DNA from: Microvirga guangxiensis
GTDB taxonomy: Bacteria > Pseudomonadota > Alphaproteobacteria > Rhizobiales > Beijerinckiaceae
Reading direction: 5' to 3'
Assembly: GCF_900102135.1 (NCBI RefSeq)
Contig: NZ_FMVJ01000014.1
Coordinates: 1 to 64,000 of the forward strand
DNA length: 64,000 nucleotides
In this document: positions 25,788 through 35,517 of the stretch, piece after piece
Position numbering within the stretch: position 1 is the stretch's first letter
Layout of the letters: each line of letters begins with the position of its first letter
Program-made: the position numbers and the translations under genes
Notes under the pieces: generated by a model
What the model was told of the DNA's origin: nothing
What the model saw: the letters and a program-made list of their open reading frames with translations, nothing else
Databases searched by the model: none

Positions 25788-27533
25788 ATGGTGTCCGCAC
25801 AAGGCATGTCATCGATGGACGGTTCCGTCGCCCAGCAGAATCTATCCCTGCGCCGCTTTTCCGCCGCGCAACTGGCGAGTTTCGTGGAGCGCAGCCATGC
25901 CCGGCTCTGCGCCGTTCTCGTGCTGCTGTCGCTGGCCTGCTTTCTGCCGGGCTTTACATCCCTCCAGCCCATGGATCGGGACGAGCCGCGCTACGCCCAA
26001 GCCTCCAAGCAGATGCTGGAAAGCCATGATTTCGTGGATGTCCGCTTCCAGGATGAGGCCCGCTATAAGAAGCCCGTGGGCATCTACTGGATGCAGAGCG
26101 CAACCGTTACCATAGGTGAGGTCCTCGGCGTGTCCGAGGCGCGCACCACGATAGCGCTTTATCGACTGCCGTCCCTCTTCGGCGCCATTGCCACGGTTCT
26201 TCTGACCTACTGGGCTGCCTTGGCCTTCTTCGGCCGGCGAGGGGCCTTCCTGACGGCTGCACTGATGGCCACCTGCGTCATCCTCATGGTGGAGGCGCGC
26301 CTCGCCAAGACGGATGCCATGCTCACGGCCTGCTCCGTGGCAGTCATGGGTGGCCTGGCTCGCGCCTATCTAAGCCGGGGCGCGGGAGTCCTGCCGCGCC
26401 GGGCCTTGCTGATCTTTTGGGCTGGCTTTGCCCTCGGCATCCTTATCAAGGGGCCGCTGATCTTGATGTTCGCAGGCCTCACAGCGGGCATTCTCTCCTA
26501 TAAGGAGCGCTCGAGCCGCTGGCTGCTCACCTTGCGGCCATGGATCGGGCTGGGATTCACATTGGCAGTGGTTCTGCCCTGGTTCATTGCCATTGCCATC
26601 AAGAGCGGCGGCGCTTTCTATTCTCAGGCGGTCGGCCACGACATGCTCGGGAAGGTCGGTACAGCCCAGAAATATCATTGGGCCCCGCCCGGCTTCTACC
26701 TGCTGTCCTTCTTCGCCACCTTCTGGCCCGGCGCAATCCTGGCCGCGATTGCGGTTCCTTTTGCCTGGATACACCGTAAGGAAGAGCCGGTCGCCTTCGC
26801 GCTTGCCTGGATTGTTCCATCCTGGCTCGTCTTCGAGGCTGTGCCGACTAAATTACCGCATTACACCATGCCGCTCTTCCCGGCTGTGGCGATCCTGACA
26901 GTTATGGCCATATCCCGCCACTTCGTAGGACCGCACCGCCCCTTGGCGAAGCTGTCGACGGTGCTCATCCCCTTTATTCCGCTGGGGCTCACCGTGGGGC
27001 TCTCGGCAGTGAATTGGTCTTTCGACGGCACTCTCCCTTATCGGGCGCTTCCGGCGCTGGTGGCGGCTTCCGTAGTCGCGCTTTATGCCTGGTGGCTGTT
27101 CATTCGTAACCGGATGCTGAGCTGCCTCTGGGCGGGGTTCATTTCGTCTGTGTTCCTCGCCATAGGCGTGTTCGGCTTCGCGCAGCTCGATCTGCGATCC
27201 CTCAAGATTTCCGACCGGCTAGCCGAGACGGTGAAGAACTTCCCGTCCGGTACAGTCAGCGTCGGCACCCTCGGCTATCGTGAGCCGAGCCTTGTCTTCC
27301 TCACGAGCACCAATCTCCGGATGCTCGATACGGGGAGCGATGCTTCTTCCTTCCTGAAGAACAATTCCTGCGCCATCGTCTTCGTCGACAGGCGCTTCGA
27401 GACCGATTTCCGTATGGAGAATGAGCGCCTTGGTCTGGCTCCTGCACTCTCGACCCGGATCTCAGGTTTCAATATCAACAGCGGGCGGCGTGTCGACATC
27501 GGCGTCTATTCCGATGATTCAGGCTGTCCGTAA
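25788..27533 (+). CDS. PMT/ArnT-family membrane glycosyltransferase
   Basis: 581-residue polytopic GT-C transferase that moves a sugar from a polyprenyl-phosphate carrier onto lipid A, a glycan or a protein on the periplasmic side. The family motif MDRDEPRYAQ (residues 62-71) with acidic D63/D65/E66 lies in the first periplasmic loop, as in ArnT. Then come YKKPVGIYWMQ and about 12 hydrophobic helices. The start is uncertain: ATGs at 25788, 25806 and 25815 are all in frame and none has a strong ribosome binding site. It is followed by a GT2 enzyme and a LAB_N protein. Acceptor and sugar are not determinable here. Confidence 0.88.
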   Translation: MVSAQGMSSMDGSVAQQNLSLRRFSAAQLASFVERSHARLCAVLVLLSLACFLPGFTSLQPMDRDEPRYAQASKQMLESHDFVDVRFQDEARYKKPVGIYWMQSATVTIGEVLGVSEARTTIALYRLPSLFGAIATVLLTYWAALAFFGRRGAFLTAALMATCVILMVEARLAKTDAMLTACSVAVMGGLARAYLSRGAGVLPRRALLIFWAGFALGILIKGPLILMFAGLTAGILSYKERSSRWLLTLRPWIGLGFTLAVVLPWFIAIAIKSGGAFYSQAVGHDMLGKVGTAQKYHWAPPGFYLLSFFATFWPGAILAAIAVPFAWIHRKEEPVAFALAWIVPSWLVFEAVPTKLPHYTMPLFPAVAILTVMAISRHFVGPHRPLAKLSTVLIPFIPLGLTVGLSAVNWSFDGTLPYRALPALVAASVVALYAWWLFIRNRMLSCLWAGFISSVFLAIGVFGFAQLDLRSLKISDRLAETVKNFPSGTVSVGTLGYREPSLVFLTSTNLRMLDTGSDASSFLKNNSCAIVFVDRRFETDFRMENERLGLAPALSTRISGFNINSGRRVDIGVYSDDSGCP

Positions 27534-27569
27534 TTTCCTCAAGAGGTGGCCTGTAAGGGCCCTTGATCG

Positions 27570-28301
27570 ATGAACGACTTAAACCCGGTTCCGCGTCTCA
27601 GCGTCGTGGTGCCCGTCAAGAACGAAGCCTTGAACATCCTGCCCCTTGTGGAGGAAATCGAGCGCGCCTGCGCGCCGTTTGCCCCATTCGAGGTGATCTA
27701 CGTGGATGACGGCTCCACCGATGACACCGTCGAGCGGGTGCTTGCCGCTCGCGCCACGCGGCCCTGGCTTCGTCTTATGCGTCATGAGGCGAGCTGCGGG
27801 CAGAGCGCCGCCGTGCGCAGCGGTGTTCATGCCGCGCGGGCCCCGATCATCGCCACCCTCGACGGCGACGGGCAGAACGATCCGGCCTTCATTCCGCAAA
27901 TGGTGGCGGCGCTCGATGACCCAGATGTTGGCATCGTTGCGGGGCAGCGCCTTGGACGCAAAGGTGCCGCCAAACGCTGGCAGTCGAAAATCGCCAATGG
28001 CGTGCGCGGACGGGTCTTGAAGGACGGGACCCGGGACACCGGCTGCGGGCTGAAGGTCTTCCGCCGGGACGTCTATCTACGCCTGCCGTATTTCGACGCC
28101 TTGCACCGTTTCATGCCAGCTCTCGTGAAGCGCGAAGGCTATCGCATCGCGCATGTGGATGTGGTCGACCGTCCGCGCCATGCGGGACAGTCCAAGTATG
28201 GGCTGTTCGACCGCTTGTGGGTCGGCATTCTTGATCTCGCGGGTGTATGGTGGCTGATCCGCCGTCGCCGCCGCGCGCCTGTTGCCCAAGAAATTCTCTG
28301 A
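27570..28301 (+). CDS. GT2 family glycosyltransferase (polyprenyl-phosphate sugar synthase-like)
   Basis: 243-residue GT-A enzyme of the Dpm1/ArnC group, which makes polyprenyl-phosphate-linked sugars on the cytosolic face. The nucleotide-sugar site shows DDGSTDD at residues 46-52 and the DxD-type TLDGDGQNDP at 97-105. RFMPALVKREGY and RHAGQSKYG are typical Dpm1-like motifs. A weak hydrophobic patch near 213-226 (WVGILDLAGVWWLI) may touch the membrane. It lies 36 bases after the PMT gene and 13 bases before the LAB_N gene, implying a three-gene operon that would make, flip and transfer one sugar. Confidence 0.9.
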   Translation: MNDLNPVPRLSVVVPVKNEALNILPLVEEIERACAPFAPFEVIYVDDGSTDDTVERVLAARATRPWLRLMRHEASCGQSAAVRSGVHAARAPIIATLDGDGQNDPAFIPQMVAALDDPDVGIVAGQRLGRKGAAKRWQSKIANGVRGRVLKDGTRDTGCGLKVFRRDVYLRLPYFDALHRFMPALVKREGYRIAHVDVVDRPRHAGQSKYGLFDRLWVGILDLAGVWWLIRRRRRAPVAQEIL

Positions 28302-28314
28302 CGGAACCCCTCTG

Positions 28315-28659
28315 ATGCTGATGCGCCTGTCACACGATATCGGGTTGTATTTCTACGATATCGTCATTGCCCGCTTCGACCTCTGGGCCGCTTTCGGCGT
28401 GCTGGCGCAGTTCGTTTTCGGCGCACGCTTCATCGTGCAATGGATCGCCAGCGAGAAAGCCGAAAAGAGCGTCATTCCGATGGGCTTTTGGGTCCTGTCC
28501 ATTGTGGGGGGGCTCATGACCATGGTCTATGGTTTCGTGCGGCGAGACATCGTCATTATCCTGCCCCAGGTGCTGTCGATCTTCATCTATGTCCGCAACC
28601 TCATGCTGATTGCGAAAGAGGCGAAGAAAGCCAAAGCCGAAGCCGAAATGCAGACCTAG
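28315..28659 (+). CDS. LAB_N domain membrane protein (lipid A biosynthesis N-terminal domain)
   Basis: 114 residues with three hydrophobic segments. It matches the stand-alone LAB_N domain family (VLAQFVFGARFIVQWIASEK, SVIPMGFWVLSIVGG, LPQVLSIFIYVRNL). Such proteins often sit beside Dpm1-like and PMT genes and are suspected to help move or channel lipid-linked sugars; the role is not proved. The ATG at 28315 is preferred to an upstream TTG, and one at 28321 is also possible. Its stop overlaps the stop of the convergent metC (shared CTAG). Confidence 0.85.
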   Translation: MLMRLSHDIGLYFYDIVIARFDLWAAFGVLAQFVFGARFIVQWIASEKAEKSVIPMGFWVLSIVGGLMTMVYGFVRRDIVIILPQVLSIFIYVRNLMLIAKEAKKAKAEAEMQT

Positions 28660-29840
28660 TCGGTTTCCCGCAGGCGCTTGAACCCCTCGTCGAGATCGCG
28701 CTTCAGGTCCTCGACATCCTCGAGTCCGATATGGAAGCGCAAGGCATGGCCGCCTGGTGCCCATTGGGTGGCCGTCCGGTAGGTTGCGCAGTTGAATGGG
28801 ATCACGAGACTCTCGAAGCCGCCCCAGGAATAGCCCATCCCGAAGAGCGACAACCCGTCGAGCATGGCAGCGAGCGCCTTGTCGGAACATGGCTTGAGGA
28901 TGACCGAGAACAGGCCGGACGAGCCCTTGAAATCCCGCTTCCAGATCTCATGGCCCTTGTATGTCGGGAGGGCCGGATGGCGCACCTCGGCGACCTCGGG
29001 ACGATCGACCAGCCAATGAGCCATCTCCAGGGCCTGCTTCTCATGCTCCCGCAAGCGAAGGGCCATGGTACGCAGCCCTCGCAGACCGAGGAACACGTCT
29101 TCCGGGCCGGGGCATGAGGCAACGGCCTCGTAAGCGGCGCGCAGGTCCTTGAAGCAGCGCTCGTTGGCCGAGACGAGGCCGAGCAGCAGGTCCGATCCGC
29201 CGCTGAGATACTTGGTGCCGGCCTCAATGGCGATGTCGACGCCGCGCTCGTGAGGTGGGAAGAGCAGGGGAGTCGCCCAGGTATTGTCCATGAGCACGAC
29301 GGCCCCATGCCGGTGCGCGACCTCGGCGATGGCCGGGATGTCCTGCATCTCAAGCGATTGTGATCCTGGAGCTTCCGTGAAGACAGCAGCCGTGTTGGGG
29401 CGCATGAGAGATTCGATTCCCGCCCCGATTGACGGATCGTAATAGGTGGTTTCCACACCAAATTTCTTGAGCATCCCGTTACAGAACTGCCGTGTCGGCA
29501 GATAGACCGAATCTGTCATCAGCAGGTGGTCGCCGGCCTTCAGGCAGGACATGAGGGCCAGAGTGACAGCAGCAAGGCCCGATGGCGCAAGCACGGTCCC
29601 GGCGGCTCCGGTGATCTCCGTCCAGGCTCGTTCCAGCGCTTCCGTGGTGGGAGTCCCCTTCGTTCCATAGGAATAGCGCCCACGCCGGTGCAGCAGGTCG
29701 TCCGCATTCTGGTACAGGACCGTCGATCCGCGATAGATCGGCGTGTTCACGAAACCATGCTGTTCAAAGGGTTCGCGGCCTGCATAGATGAGGCGGGTGC
29801 GGGCTGCGAGATCGGTCGGCTTGGAGGGAGGCTTGGACAT
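28656..29840 (-). CDS. metC: Cystathionine beta-lyase (PLP-dependent)
   Basis: 394 residues from the ATG at 29840. A longer reading to 29942 adds a low-complexity head not expected in the family. Cys/Met-metabolism PLP fold: the PLP lysine is in GTKYLSGGSD (about K210), the cofactor-binding Asp in LMDNTWATP (about D185), and the phosphate-binding Tyr/Arg in YSYGTKGTPTTEALE. It cleaves cystathionine to homocysteine in methionine synthesis. GYSWGGFESL and WAPGGHALRFHIGLED support beta-lyase over gamma-synthase. Confidence 0.9.
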   Translation of the reverse strand: MSKPPSKPTDLAARTRLIYAGREPFEQHGFVNTPIYRGSTVLYQNADDLLHRRGRYSYGTKGTPTTEALERAWTEITGAAGTVLAPSGLAAVTLALMSCLKAGDHLLMTDSVYLPTRQFCNGMLKKFGVETTYYDPSIGAGIESLMRPNTAAVFTEAPGSQSLEMQDIPAIAEVAHRHGAVVLMDNTWATPLLFPPHERGVDIAIEAGTKYLSGGSDLLLGLVSANERCFKDLRAAYEAVASCPGPEDVFLGLRGLRTMALRLREHEKQALEMAHWLVDRPEVAEVRHPALPTYKGHEIWKRDFKGSSGLFSVILKPCSDKALAAMLDGLSLFGMGYSWGGFESLVIPFNCATYRTATQWAPGGHALRFHIGLEDVEDLKRDLDEGFKRLRETD

Positions 29841-29927
29841 CGGCTCAGGGCTCTCTGGATGGGGCTTGATCTGAAGCTCCGGCGCACCCGCCGTCAAGCC
29901 TCTGGGGAAAAAGCGTTCCATCAACAC

Positions 29928-29956
29928 TTGACCAGTGATCAATCATGGAATGTGAT
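29928..29956 (+). promoter_or_regulatory. Candidate sigma-70 promoter for aapJ
   Basis: TTGACC, 17-base spacer, TGTGAT. The -35 region forms part of a partial palindrome, TTGACCAGTGATCAA. The leader would be about 105 bases. Moderate match only. Confidence 0.35.
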
Positions 29957-30068
29957 GGATCCCGATGCCGTCATCGACCGATGCGGCGTGGAACGGTCTG
30001 ACCGTGGCTCGGCTGGGGGAATAAAAGAACAGACGAGCCGAATGGAACTATTGGGAGAATATACCAGC

Positions 30069-31088
30069 ATGAAAAAGGCTCTCATCTCGATTGCCTTCGG
30101 CCTGACGGCGAGCTTGCTCGCAACGGGCGCTTCCGCACAGGCAACCCTGAACAGCGTGAAGCAGAAGGGCTTCCTGACTTGCGGCTCGAACACCGGCCTC
30201 GCCGGCTTCGGCCTTCCGGACGCCCAGGGCAACTGGACCGGCCTCGACGTCGACCTCTGCCGCGCCATCGCTGCGGCCATCTTCGACGATCCGACCAAGG
30301 TGCGCTTCATCCCGCTCGCTGCCAAGGACCGCTTCACCGCGCTCCAGTCGGGCGAAGTGGACGTGCTGTCCCGTAACTCGACGGCGACCATGTCGCGCGA
30401 CACGCAGCTCGGCCTCGACTTCCCGGCCATCAACTACTACGACGGCCAGGGCTTCATGGTCCGCAAGAAGCTCGGCGTTTCCTCCGCTAAGGAGCTGAAC
30501 GGCGCTTCGATCTGCACGCAGCAGGGCACCACCACCGAACTCAACCTCGCCGACTACTTCCGTGCCAACAACATGAAGTACGAAGTCGTGGCTTTCGCGA
30601 CCTCGGACGAAACCTTCAAGGCTTACGACGCCGGCCGCTGCGACGCGTTCACCACCGACGCATCGGGCCTCTACGCCGAGCGTCTTCGCGCTTCGGCTCC
30701 GGACGACCATATCGTTCTGCCGGAGATCATCTCGAAGGAGCCGCTTGGCCCGGCAGTCCGTCACGGCGACAACCAGTGGGGCGATATCGTCCGCTGGACG
30801 CACAACGCCATGCTGAATGCTGAAGAGCTCGGCGTCACCAAGGCAAATGTCGACCAGATGAAGACCTCCGACAACCCGGAGATCAAGCGTCTGCTCGGCA
30901 CCGAGGGCAAGTTCGGTGAGGCCGTCGGCCTGACGAACGACTGGGCCGTCCGCATCATCAAGCACGTGGGCAACTACGGCGAAGTGTTCGAGAAGAACGT
31001 CGGCGAAGGCTCGCGCCTGAAGATCAAGCGCGGTCAGAACGCTCTCTGGACGAAGGGCGGCCTGCAGTACGGCATTCCGGTTCGTTAA
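30069..31088 (+). CDS. aapJ: General L-amino-acid ABC transporter, periplasmic binding protein
   Basis: 339 residues. The signal peptide MKKALISIAFGLTASLLATG is cleaved after ASA. Mature features are typical of AapJ: GFLTCGSNTGLAGFGLPDAQ, WTGLDVDLCRAIAAA, VDVLSRNSTATMSRDTQLG and ICTQQGTTTELNLADYFR. It binds a broad range of L-amino acids and feeds AapQ/AapM. GGGAGA lies 14 bases before the ATG. A hairpin at 31108-31132 separates it from aapQ, fitting the usual higher expression of the binding protein. Confidence 0.95.
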   Translation: MKKALISIAFGLTASLLATGASAQATLNSVKQKGFLTCGSNTGLAGFGLPDAQGNWTGLDVDLCRAIAAAIFDDPTKVRFIPLAAKDRFTALQSGEVDVLSRNSTATMSRDTQLGLDFPAINYYDGQGFMVRKKLGVSSAKELNGASICTQQGTTTELNLADYFRANNMKYEVVAFATSDETFKAYDAGRCDAFTTDASGLYAERLRASAPDDHIVLPEIISKEPLGPAVRHGDNQWGDIVRWTHNAMLNAEELGVTKANVDQMKTSDNPEIKRLLGTEGKFGEAVGLTNDWAVRIIKHVGNYGEVFEKNVGEGSRLKIKRGQNALWTKGGLQYGIPVR

Positions 31089-31107
31089 TCGGATCATTTG
31101 AAGACTG

Positions 31108-31132
31108 GGAGCGCCCGGAAACCGGGCGCTCC
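31108..31132 (+). terminator. Intercistronic hairpin between aapJ and aapQ
   Basis: GGAGCGCCCGG / CCGGGCGCTCC with an AAA loop and TTTAT after it. It probably acts as a partial terminator or as a 3' protector of the aapJ message. Confidence 0.8.
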
Positions 31133-31178
31133 TTTATAACGATAAAAACTGCCGCTCGTTCATGGCAGCGACAATTGC

Positions 31179-32435
31179 ATGAACACGGGGGAGGACGGCC
31201 TCAATAAACCAGCCGTCAGAGGATTCAGTTCAGTGCAGACCGTTGTCAGCCAGACATCGCCACCCAAAAAGTCGTTTTTATACGACCCGAAGGTCCGAGG
31301 CATTTTCTACCAGGTCCTTCTCGTCGCCATCGTCAGCTACCTTTTCTATGTGGCTGCCACCAACGCCATCGAGAACCTGCAGCGGGCGAAGATCGCCTCC
31401 GGGTTCGGCTTTCTTGAAAATACTGCCGGTTTCGATATCAGCCAGTCGCTGATCCAGTTCAGCGCGGCGGGATCGACCTACGGCGATGCCTTTATCGTCG
31501 GCTTGCTCAACACGCTCATCGTGTCGGCCATCGGCATCTTCTTCACGACGATCCTCGGATTCCTGATCGGCATTGCCCGCTTGTCCAAGAACTGGATGGT
31601 GGCGAAGGTCGCCATGGTCTATGTCGAGGTCCTGCGCAATGTTCCGCTGCTCGTGCAGCTGCTGTTCTGGTACATTGCGGTTCTGGGATCGCTGCCGCAT
31701 CCCCGCGACTCGATCAACATGGGAGCGGGCTTCTATCTGAACGCGCGCGGCCTATTCATGCCCAGCCCGGTCTATGCTTCGGACATCTGGGCGATCCCGG
31801 CCGCACTGCTGATCGGCCTTATCGGCACCTTCCTCTATCGCCGCTGGGCCAAGGCCAAGCAGGAAAAAACCGGCGAGCAGTCGCCCGTTGGGCTCGTGAC
31901 CCTCGGCCTCGTGCTCGGCCTGCCGATCCTGACCTGGGTCGTGCTCGCCATCGTCGGAGCCAATCCGATCAGTTTCGAGCTGCCGCGTAAGGGCACCTTC
32001 AACCTGACGGGCGGCATGCAGATCCTGCCTGAATTCGTGGCGCTGTTGCTTGGCCTCACCACCTATACGGCGGCCTTCATTGCCGAGGTGGTCCGCGCCG
32101 GCATCCTGGCCGTTTCGAAGGGGCAGACGGAAGCGGCTGGCTCACTCGGGCTCAAGCCGGGTCAGATACTTCGCCTCGTTGTCATCCCGCAGGCGATGCG
32201 CGTCATCGTTCCCCCGTTGACGAGCCAATATCTCAATCTGACGAAGAACTCCTCGCTGGCCGTGGCCATTGGCTATCCTGATCTCGTGCAGGTTTTCATG
32301 GGCACCGTGCTCAACCAGACGGGTCAGGCCATCGAAGTCATCGTCATCACCATGGGCGTGTACCTCACGATCAGCCTCGTGACCTCGGCCGTGATGAACA
32401 TCTACAACCGCCGTGTGGCGATCGTCGAACGATAG
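31179..32435 (+). CDS. aapQ: General L-amino-acid ABC transporter permease AapQ
   Basis: 418-residue inner-membrane permease of the HisM/AapQ group. A long N-terminal region with one helix precedes a central periplasmic insert and the conserved permease core. The EAA loop is EAAGSLGLKPGQILRLVVIP (about residues 310-330). LLNTLIVSAIGIFFTTILGF and EVLRNVPLLVQLLFWY are diagnostic. It is followed by aapM after 8 bases. Confidence 0.95.
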   Translation: MNTGEDGLNKPAVRGFSSVQTVVSQTSPPKKSFLYDPKVRGIFYQVLLVAIVSYLFYVAATNAIENLQRAKIASGFGFLENTAGFDISQSLIQFSAAGSTYGDAFIVGLLNTLIVSAIGIFFTTILGFLIGIARLSKNWMVAKVAMVYVEVLRNVPLLVQLLFWYIAVLGSLPHPRDSINMGAGFYLNARGLFMPSPVYASDIWAIPAALLIGLIGTFLYRRWAKAKQEKTGEQSPVGLVTLGLVLGLPILTWVVLAIVGANPISFELPRKGTFNLTGGMQILPEFVALLLGLTTYTAAFIAEVVRAGILAVSKGQTEAAGSLGLKPGQILRLVVIPQAMRVIVPPLTSQYLNLTKNSSLAVAIGYPDLVQVFMGTVLNQTGQAIEVIVITMGVYLTISLVTSAVMNIYNRRVAIVER

Positions 32436-32443
32436 GAATTACG

Positions 32444-33763
32444 ATGAGCACCGCCGTCGATATGCCTCGTTTCGTCCGCGCCCAGCAGGTGGAGGCCCTG
32501 CCTCCTCCGAGCCTGACGCGCGGCCCCATCGCCTGGGTCAGGGAAAACCTGTTCTCGGGCCCCTTCAACACCGTGCTGACCCTTGTGGTGTTCTACCTCC
32601 TCTATGTCAGCGTTCCTCCGCTGGTGAAGTTCCTCTTCATCGATGCGGTCTGGAGCGGCACGGACCGTGCCGTCTGCCGCGCCGACATGGGCGGCAGCGA
32701 GAGCGGGGCCTGCTGGGCCTTCATTCGCGACAAGATCAACTATTTCACCTACGGCTCCTACACCGTCTCCGAGCGCTGGAGGGTCAACATCTTCTTCGCC
32801 CTTCTGGCGATCGGTGTGGTCTGGTTGTTGTGGCTGAAGGCGCCGCGGCGCGATCTGGGAGCCGTCTATTTCTTCTGGCTGTTCCCGATTGCTTCTTACA
32901 TCCTGCTGACGGGCGGCAATGCCACCTTCAGCGGACGCTTCTGGCTTGGCTTCCTGATCTTCGGCGCTCTGGTGATCGCGTTCTTCGCCTTCGTCGCTGC
33001 GATCCTTAAAGTCTCCCTGCGCCCAGCCCTGATCATCGGCGGCGGCATCGTCGGCGTTGTCGGCGTCACGCTCGCCTTGGTGGATATGGATTTCGGTCTG
33101 GCTCACGTGCCGACGTCCCTCTGGGGCGGCATTCTCGTGACGCTGCTTGTGGCGACGGTGGGCATCGTGTTCTCGCTGCCCTTTGGCATCGTGCTTGCGC
33201 TCGGACGACGCTCCAAGCTGCCCATCGTGCGGATGGCCTCGGTGATCTTCATCGAGTTCGTGCGCGGCGTGCCGCTCATCACAGTGCTCATCATGGCTAA
33301 CACCATGCTGCCGCTCTTCCTGCCGGGCGACATCACGGTGGATCGCCTGCTGCGGCCTCTCATCGGCACGGCGCTCTTTGCCTCCGCCTACATGGCAGAG
33401 GTCGTTCGCGGTGGCCTTCAGGCCATGCCGAAGGGGCAGTATGAGGGCGCGATGTCCCTGGGCCTCAACTATCCGCAGATGATGATCCTCATCATCCTGC
33501 CGCAGGCCCTGCGCATCGTGATCCCGGGCATCGTGAACACCTTCATCGGCCTGTTCAAGGACACGTCCCTCGTGGCGATCGTGGGTATCTTCGATCTCGT
33601 GAAGACCATCGAGGCTTCACGCATCGATCCCAACTGGGCCGCCCCCAGCATCGGTCTCACGGGCTACGCCTTCGCAGCCCTGTTCTATTTCATCTTCTGC
33701 TTCGGCATGTCGCGTTACTCGCTCGGTGTGGAGCGGCGCCTCGCCTCAGGTCAGAAACGCTAA
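32444..33763 (+). CDS. aapM: General L-amino-acid ABC transporter permease AapM
   Basis: 439-residue partner permease of AapQ. Several N-terminal helices precede the BPD_transp_1 core, with [20 protein letters not shown] and an EAA-type loop [20 protein letters not shown]. The conserved N-terminal Cys pair region ([17 protein letters not shown]) is seen in AapM proteins. It sits 8 bases after aapQ and 4 bases before aapP in a tight operon. Confidence 0.95.
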   Translation: MSTAVDMPRFVRAQQVEALPPPSLTRGPIAWVRENLFSGPFNTVLTLVVFYLLYVSVPPLVKFLFIDAVWSGTDRAVCRADMGGSESGACWAFIRDKINYFTYGSYTVSERWRVNIFFALLAIGVVWLLWLKAPRRDLGAVYFFWLFPIASYILLTGGNATFSGRFWLGFLIFGALVIAFFAFVAAILKVSLRPALIIGGGIVGVVGVTLALVDMDFGLAHVPTSLWGGILVTLLVATVGIVFSLPFGIVLALGRRSKLPIVRMASVIFIEFVRGVPLITVLIMANTMLPLFLPGDITVDRLLRPLIGTALFASAYMAEVVRGGLQAMPKGQYEGAMSLGLNYPQMMILIILPQALRIVIPGIVNTFIGLFKDTSLVAIVGIFDLVKTIEASRIDPNWAAPSIGLTGYAFAALFYFIFCFGMSRYSLGVERRLASGQKR

Positions 33764-33767
33764 ATTC

Positions 33768-34556
33768 ATGGCAACGACAATGACAGCACAAACCGTTCAG
33801 ACCGCCGTAATCGACCCGAAGGCCGAATCCGCCATCCAGCTGATCGACGTGCACAAGTGGTATGGCGAGTTCCATGTCCTGCGTGACATCAATCTCAATG
33901 TGCGACGCAGCGAGCGCATCGTGATCTGCGGACCTTCAGGTTCCGGCAAGTCCACGATGATCCGCTGCATCAACCGCCTCGAAGAGCACCAGAAAGGGCG
34001 CATCATCGTTGACGGTACGGAGCTCACGAACGACCTCAAGCGCATTGACGAAGTGCGCAAGGACGTCGGCATGGTGTTCCAGCACTTCAACCTCTTCCCG
34101 CATCTCACGATCCTCGAGAACTGCACGCTCGCGCCGATCTGGGTGAAGAAGATGCCCAAGAAGGAGGCGGAAGAGGTCGCCATGCACTACCTGACTCGGG
34201 TGAAGATCCCCGAGCAGGCGAACAAGTATCCCGGCCAGCTCTCCGGTGGTCAGCAGCAGCGCGTGGCGATTGCCCGTTCGCTCTGCATGAGCCCCAAGAT
34301 CATGCTCTTCGATGAGCCGACCTCCGCGCTCGACCCGGAGATGGTGAAGGAGGTGCTCGACACCATGGTCGGCCTCGCGGAAGAGGGCATGACCATGCTC
34401 TGCGTCACTCACGAAATGGGCTTCGCCCGCCAGGTCGCCGACCGGGTGATCTTCATGGATTACGGGCAGATCGTGGAAATGAACACGCCCGACGAGTTCT
34501 TCAAGAACCCGCAGCACGAGCGCACGAAGCTCTTCCTGTCCCAGATCCTGCACTAA
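33768..34556 (+). CDS. aapP: General L-amino-acid ABC transporter ATPase AapP
   Basis: 262 residues from the ATG at 33768, four bases past aapM. Walker [11 protein letters not shown]-loop [11 protein letters not shown], signature LSGGQQQR, Walker [15 protein letters not shown], and switch His [10 protein letters not shown]. Classic GlnQ/AapP polar amino-acid ATPase. A strong bidirectional terminator follows. Confidence 0.96.
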   Translation: MATTMTAQTVQTAVIDPKAESAIQLIDVHKWYGEFHVLRDINLNVRRSERIVICGPSGSGKSTMIRCINRLEEHQKGRIIVDGTELTNDLKRIDEVRKDVGMVFQHFNLFPHLTILENCTLAPIWVKKMPKKEAEEVAMHYLTRVKIPEQANKYPGQLSGGQQQRVAIARSLCMSPKIMLFDEPTSALDPEMVKEVLDTMVGLAEEGMTMLCVTHEMGFARQVADRVIFMDYGQIVEMNTPDEFFKNPQHERTKLFLSQILH

Positions 34557-34574
34557 GCGGACTGACAGACACGC

Positions 34575-34604
34575 AAAAGGCCCCGGAGATTTCCGGGGCC
34601 TTTT
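34575..34604. terminator. Bidirectional terminator between aapP and sulfurtransferase gene
   Basis: AAAAGGCCCCGGA / TTCCGGGGCCTTTT with a 3-base loop. It has T-runs on both strands and serves both convergent genes. Confidence 0.92.
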
Positions 34605-34621
34605 CGTTTCATGGGTGCGTA

Positions 34622-35476
34622 TCAGGCTTTCTTCGGGGATCCCGTTCCAAGCGGCAGATCTTCACGCGCTCCCCATTCGGCCCAGGCCCCGTCGTAGATC
34701 GCTTTCATCGGATGCCCCGCGACTTCAAGGGCAACCCCCACAATGGCGGCCGAGACGCCCGAGCCGCAGGTGGTGATCACGGGCTTCTCGGGATCGATGC
34801 CCGCTTCCTTCAGGGCCTGCTCGATCCCTGCCTTGTCCTTCAGCTTGCCGTCCTCGATGATCGCGCTGAAGGGAAGGTTGAGGCTGCCGGGAATGTGGCC
34901 GGAACGAAGCCCCGGGCGTGGCTCAGGCGCTTCGCCGCGGAAGCGGTCCGCAGGACGGGCGTCGACCACCTGTGCGTCCTGTGTGCGAAGCGCGTCCTGA
35001 ACGGCTGCGGCATCCACGACGGCGTTCGGGTTGAAGGATGGCTTGAAGATCTTCGGTTCCCGTTTTCGCTCCGGGCCTGTCTCGATAGGGCGTCCGCCCG
35101 CCTTCCATGCCGGAAAGCCGCCCTCGAGGATCGAGACGCTTCTTGCGCCGAAAGCCTGGAAGGTCCAGCGGACGCGCGGCGCGGAGAAAAGCCCCGCGCC
35201 ATCGTAGACGACGATGGCGGTGTTCTCGTCGATGCCCATATCGCCGGCGATCTTCGCAAATGCTTCCGGGGTCGGCAGCATATGGGGCAGGGAGGACGAG
35301 GTGTCCTTCACCTTGTCAATGTCGAAGCGCAGCGCGCCGGGGATGTGACCGGCGAGGAATTCCGCATCCGGATCGCGGTTCTGCGTCGGCAGATACCAGG
35401 AGCCGTCGATGATCACGACGTTCGGATCGTCCAGATGCTCCTGCAACCGTTCGGGCGAGACGAAAAGCTGGGTCAT
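34622..35476 (-). CDS. sseA: 3-mercaptopyruvate sulfurtransferase
   Basis: 284-residue tandem-rhodanese enzyme that moves sulfur from 3-mercaptopyruvate to thiol acceptors or cyanide. The N-terminal inactive rhodanese domain (about 1-135) has GHIPGALRFDID. The C-terminal active domain (about 150-284) has RSGHIPGSLNLP and the loop TTCGSGVSAA with catalytic C237. The CGSGV loop favours mercaptopyruvate over thiosulfate as donor. The AlaX-like and photolyase genes lie upstream on the same strand. Confidence 0.92.
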   Translation of the reverse strand: MTQLFVSPERLQEHLDDPNVVIIDGSWYLPTQNRDPDAEFLAGHIPGALRFDIDKVKDTSSSLPHMLPTPEAFAKIAGDMGIDENTAIVVYDGAGLFSAPRVRWTFQAFGARSVSILEGGFPAWKAGGRPIETGPERKREPKIFKPSFNPNAVVDAAAVQDALRTQDAQVVDARPADRFRGEAPEPRPGLRSGHIPGSLNLPFSAIIEDGKLKDKAGIEQALKEAGIDPEKPVITTCGSGVSAAIVGVALEVAGHPMKAIYDGAWAEWGAREDLPLGTGSPKKA

Positions 35477-35517
35477 GAGCGTGCTCCTGATGATCTATGT
35501 CTTGAAAGATAGGGTTA

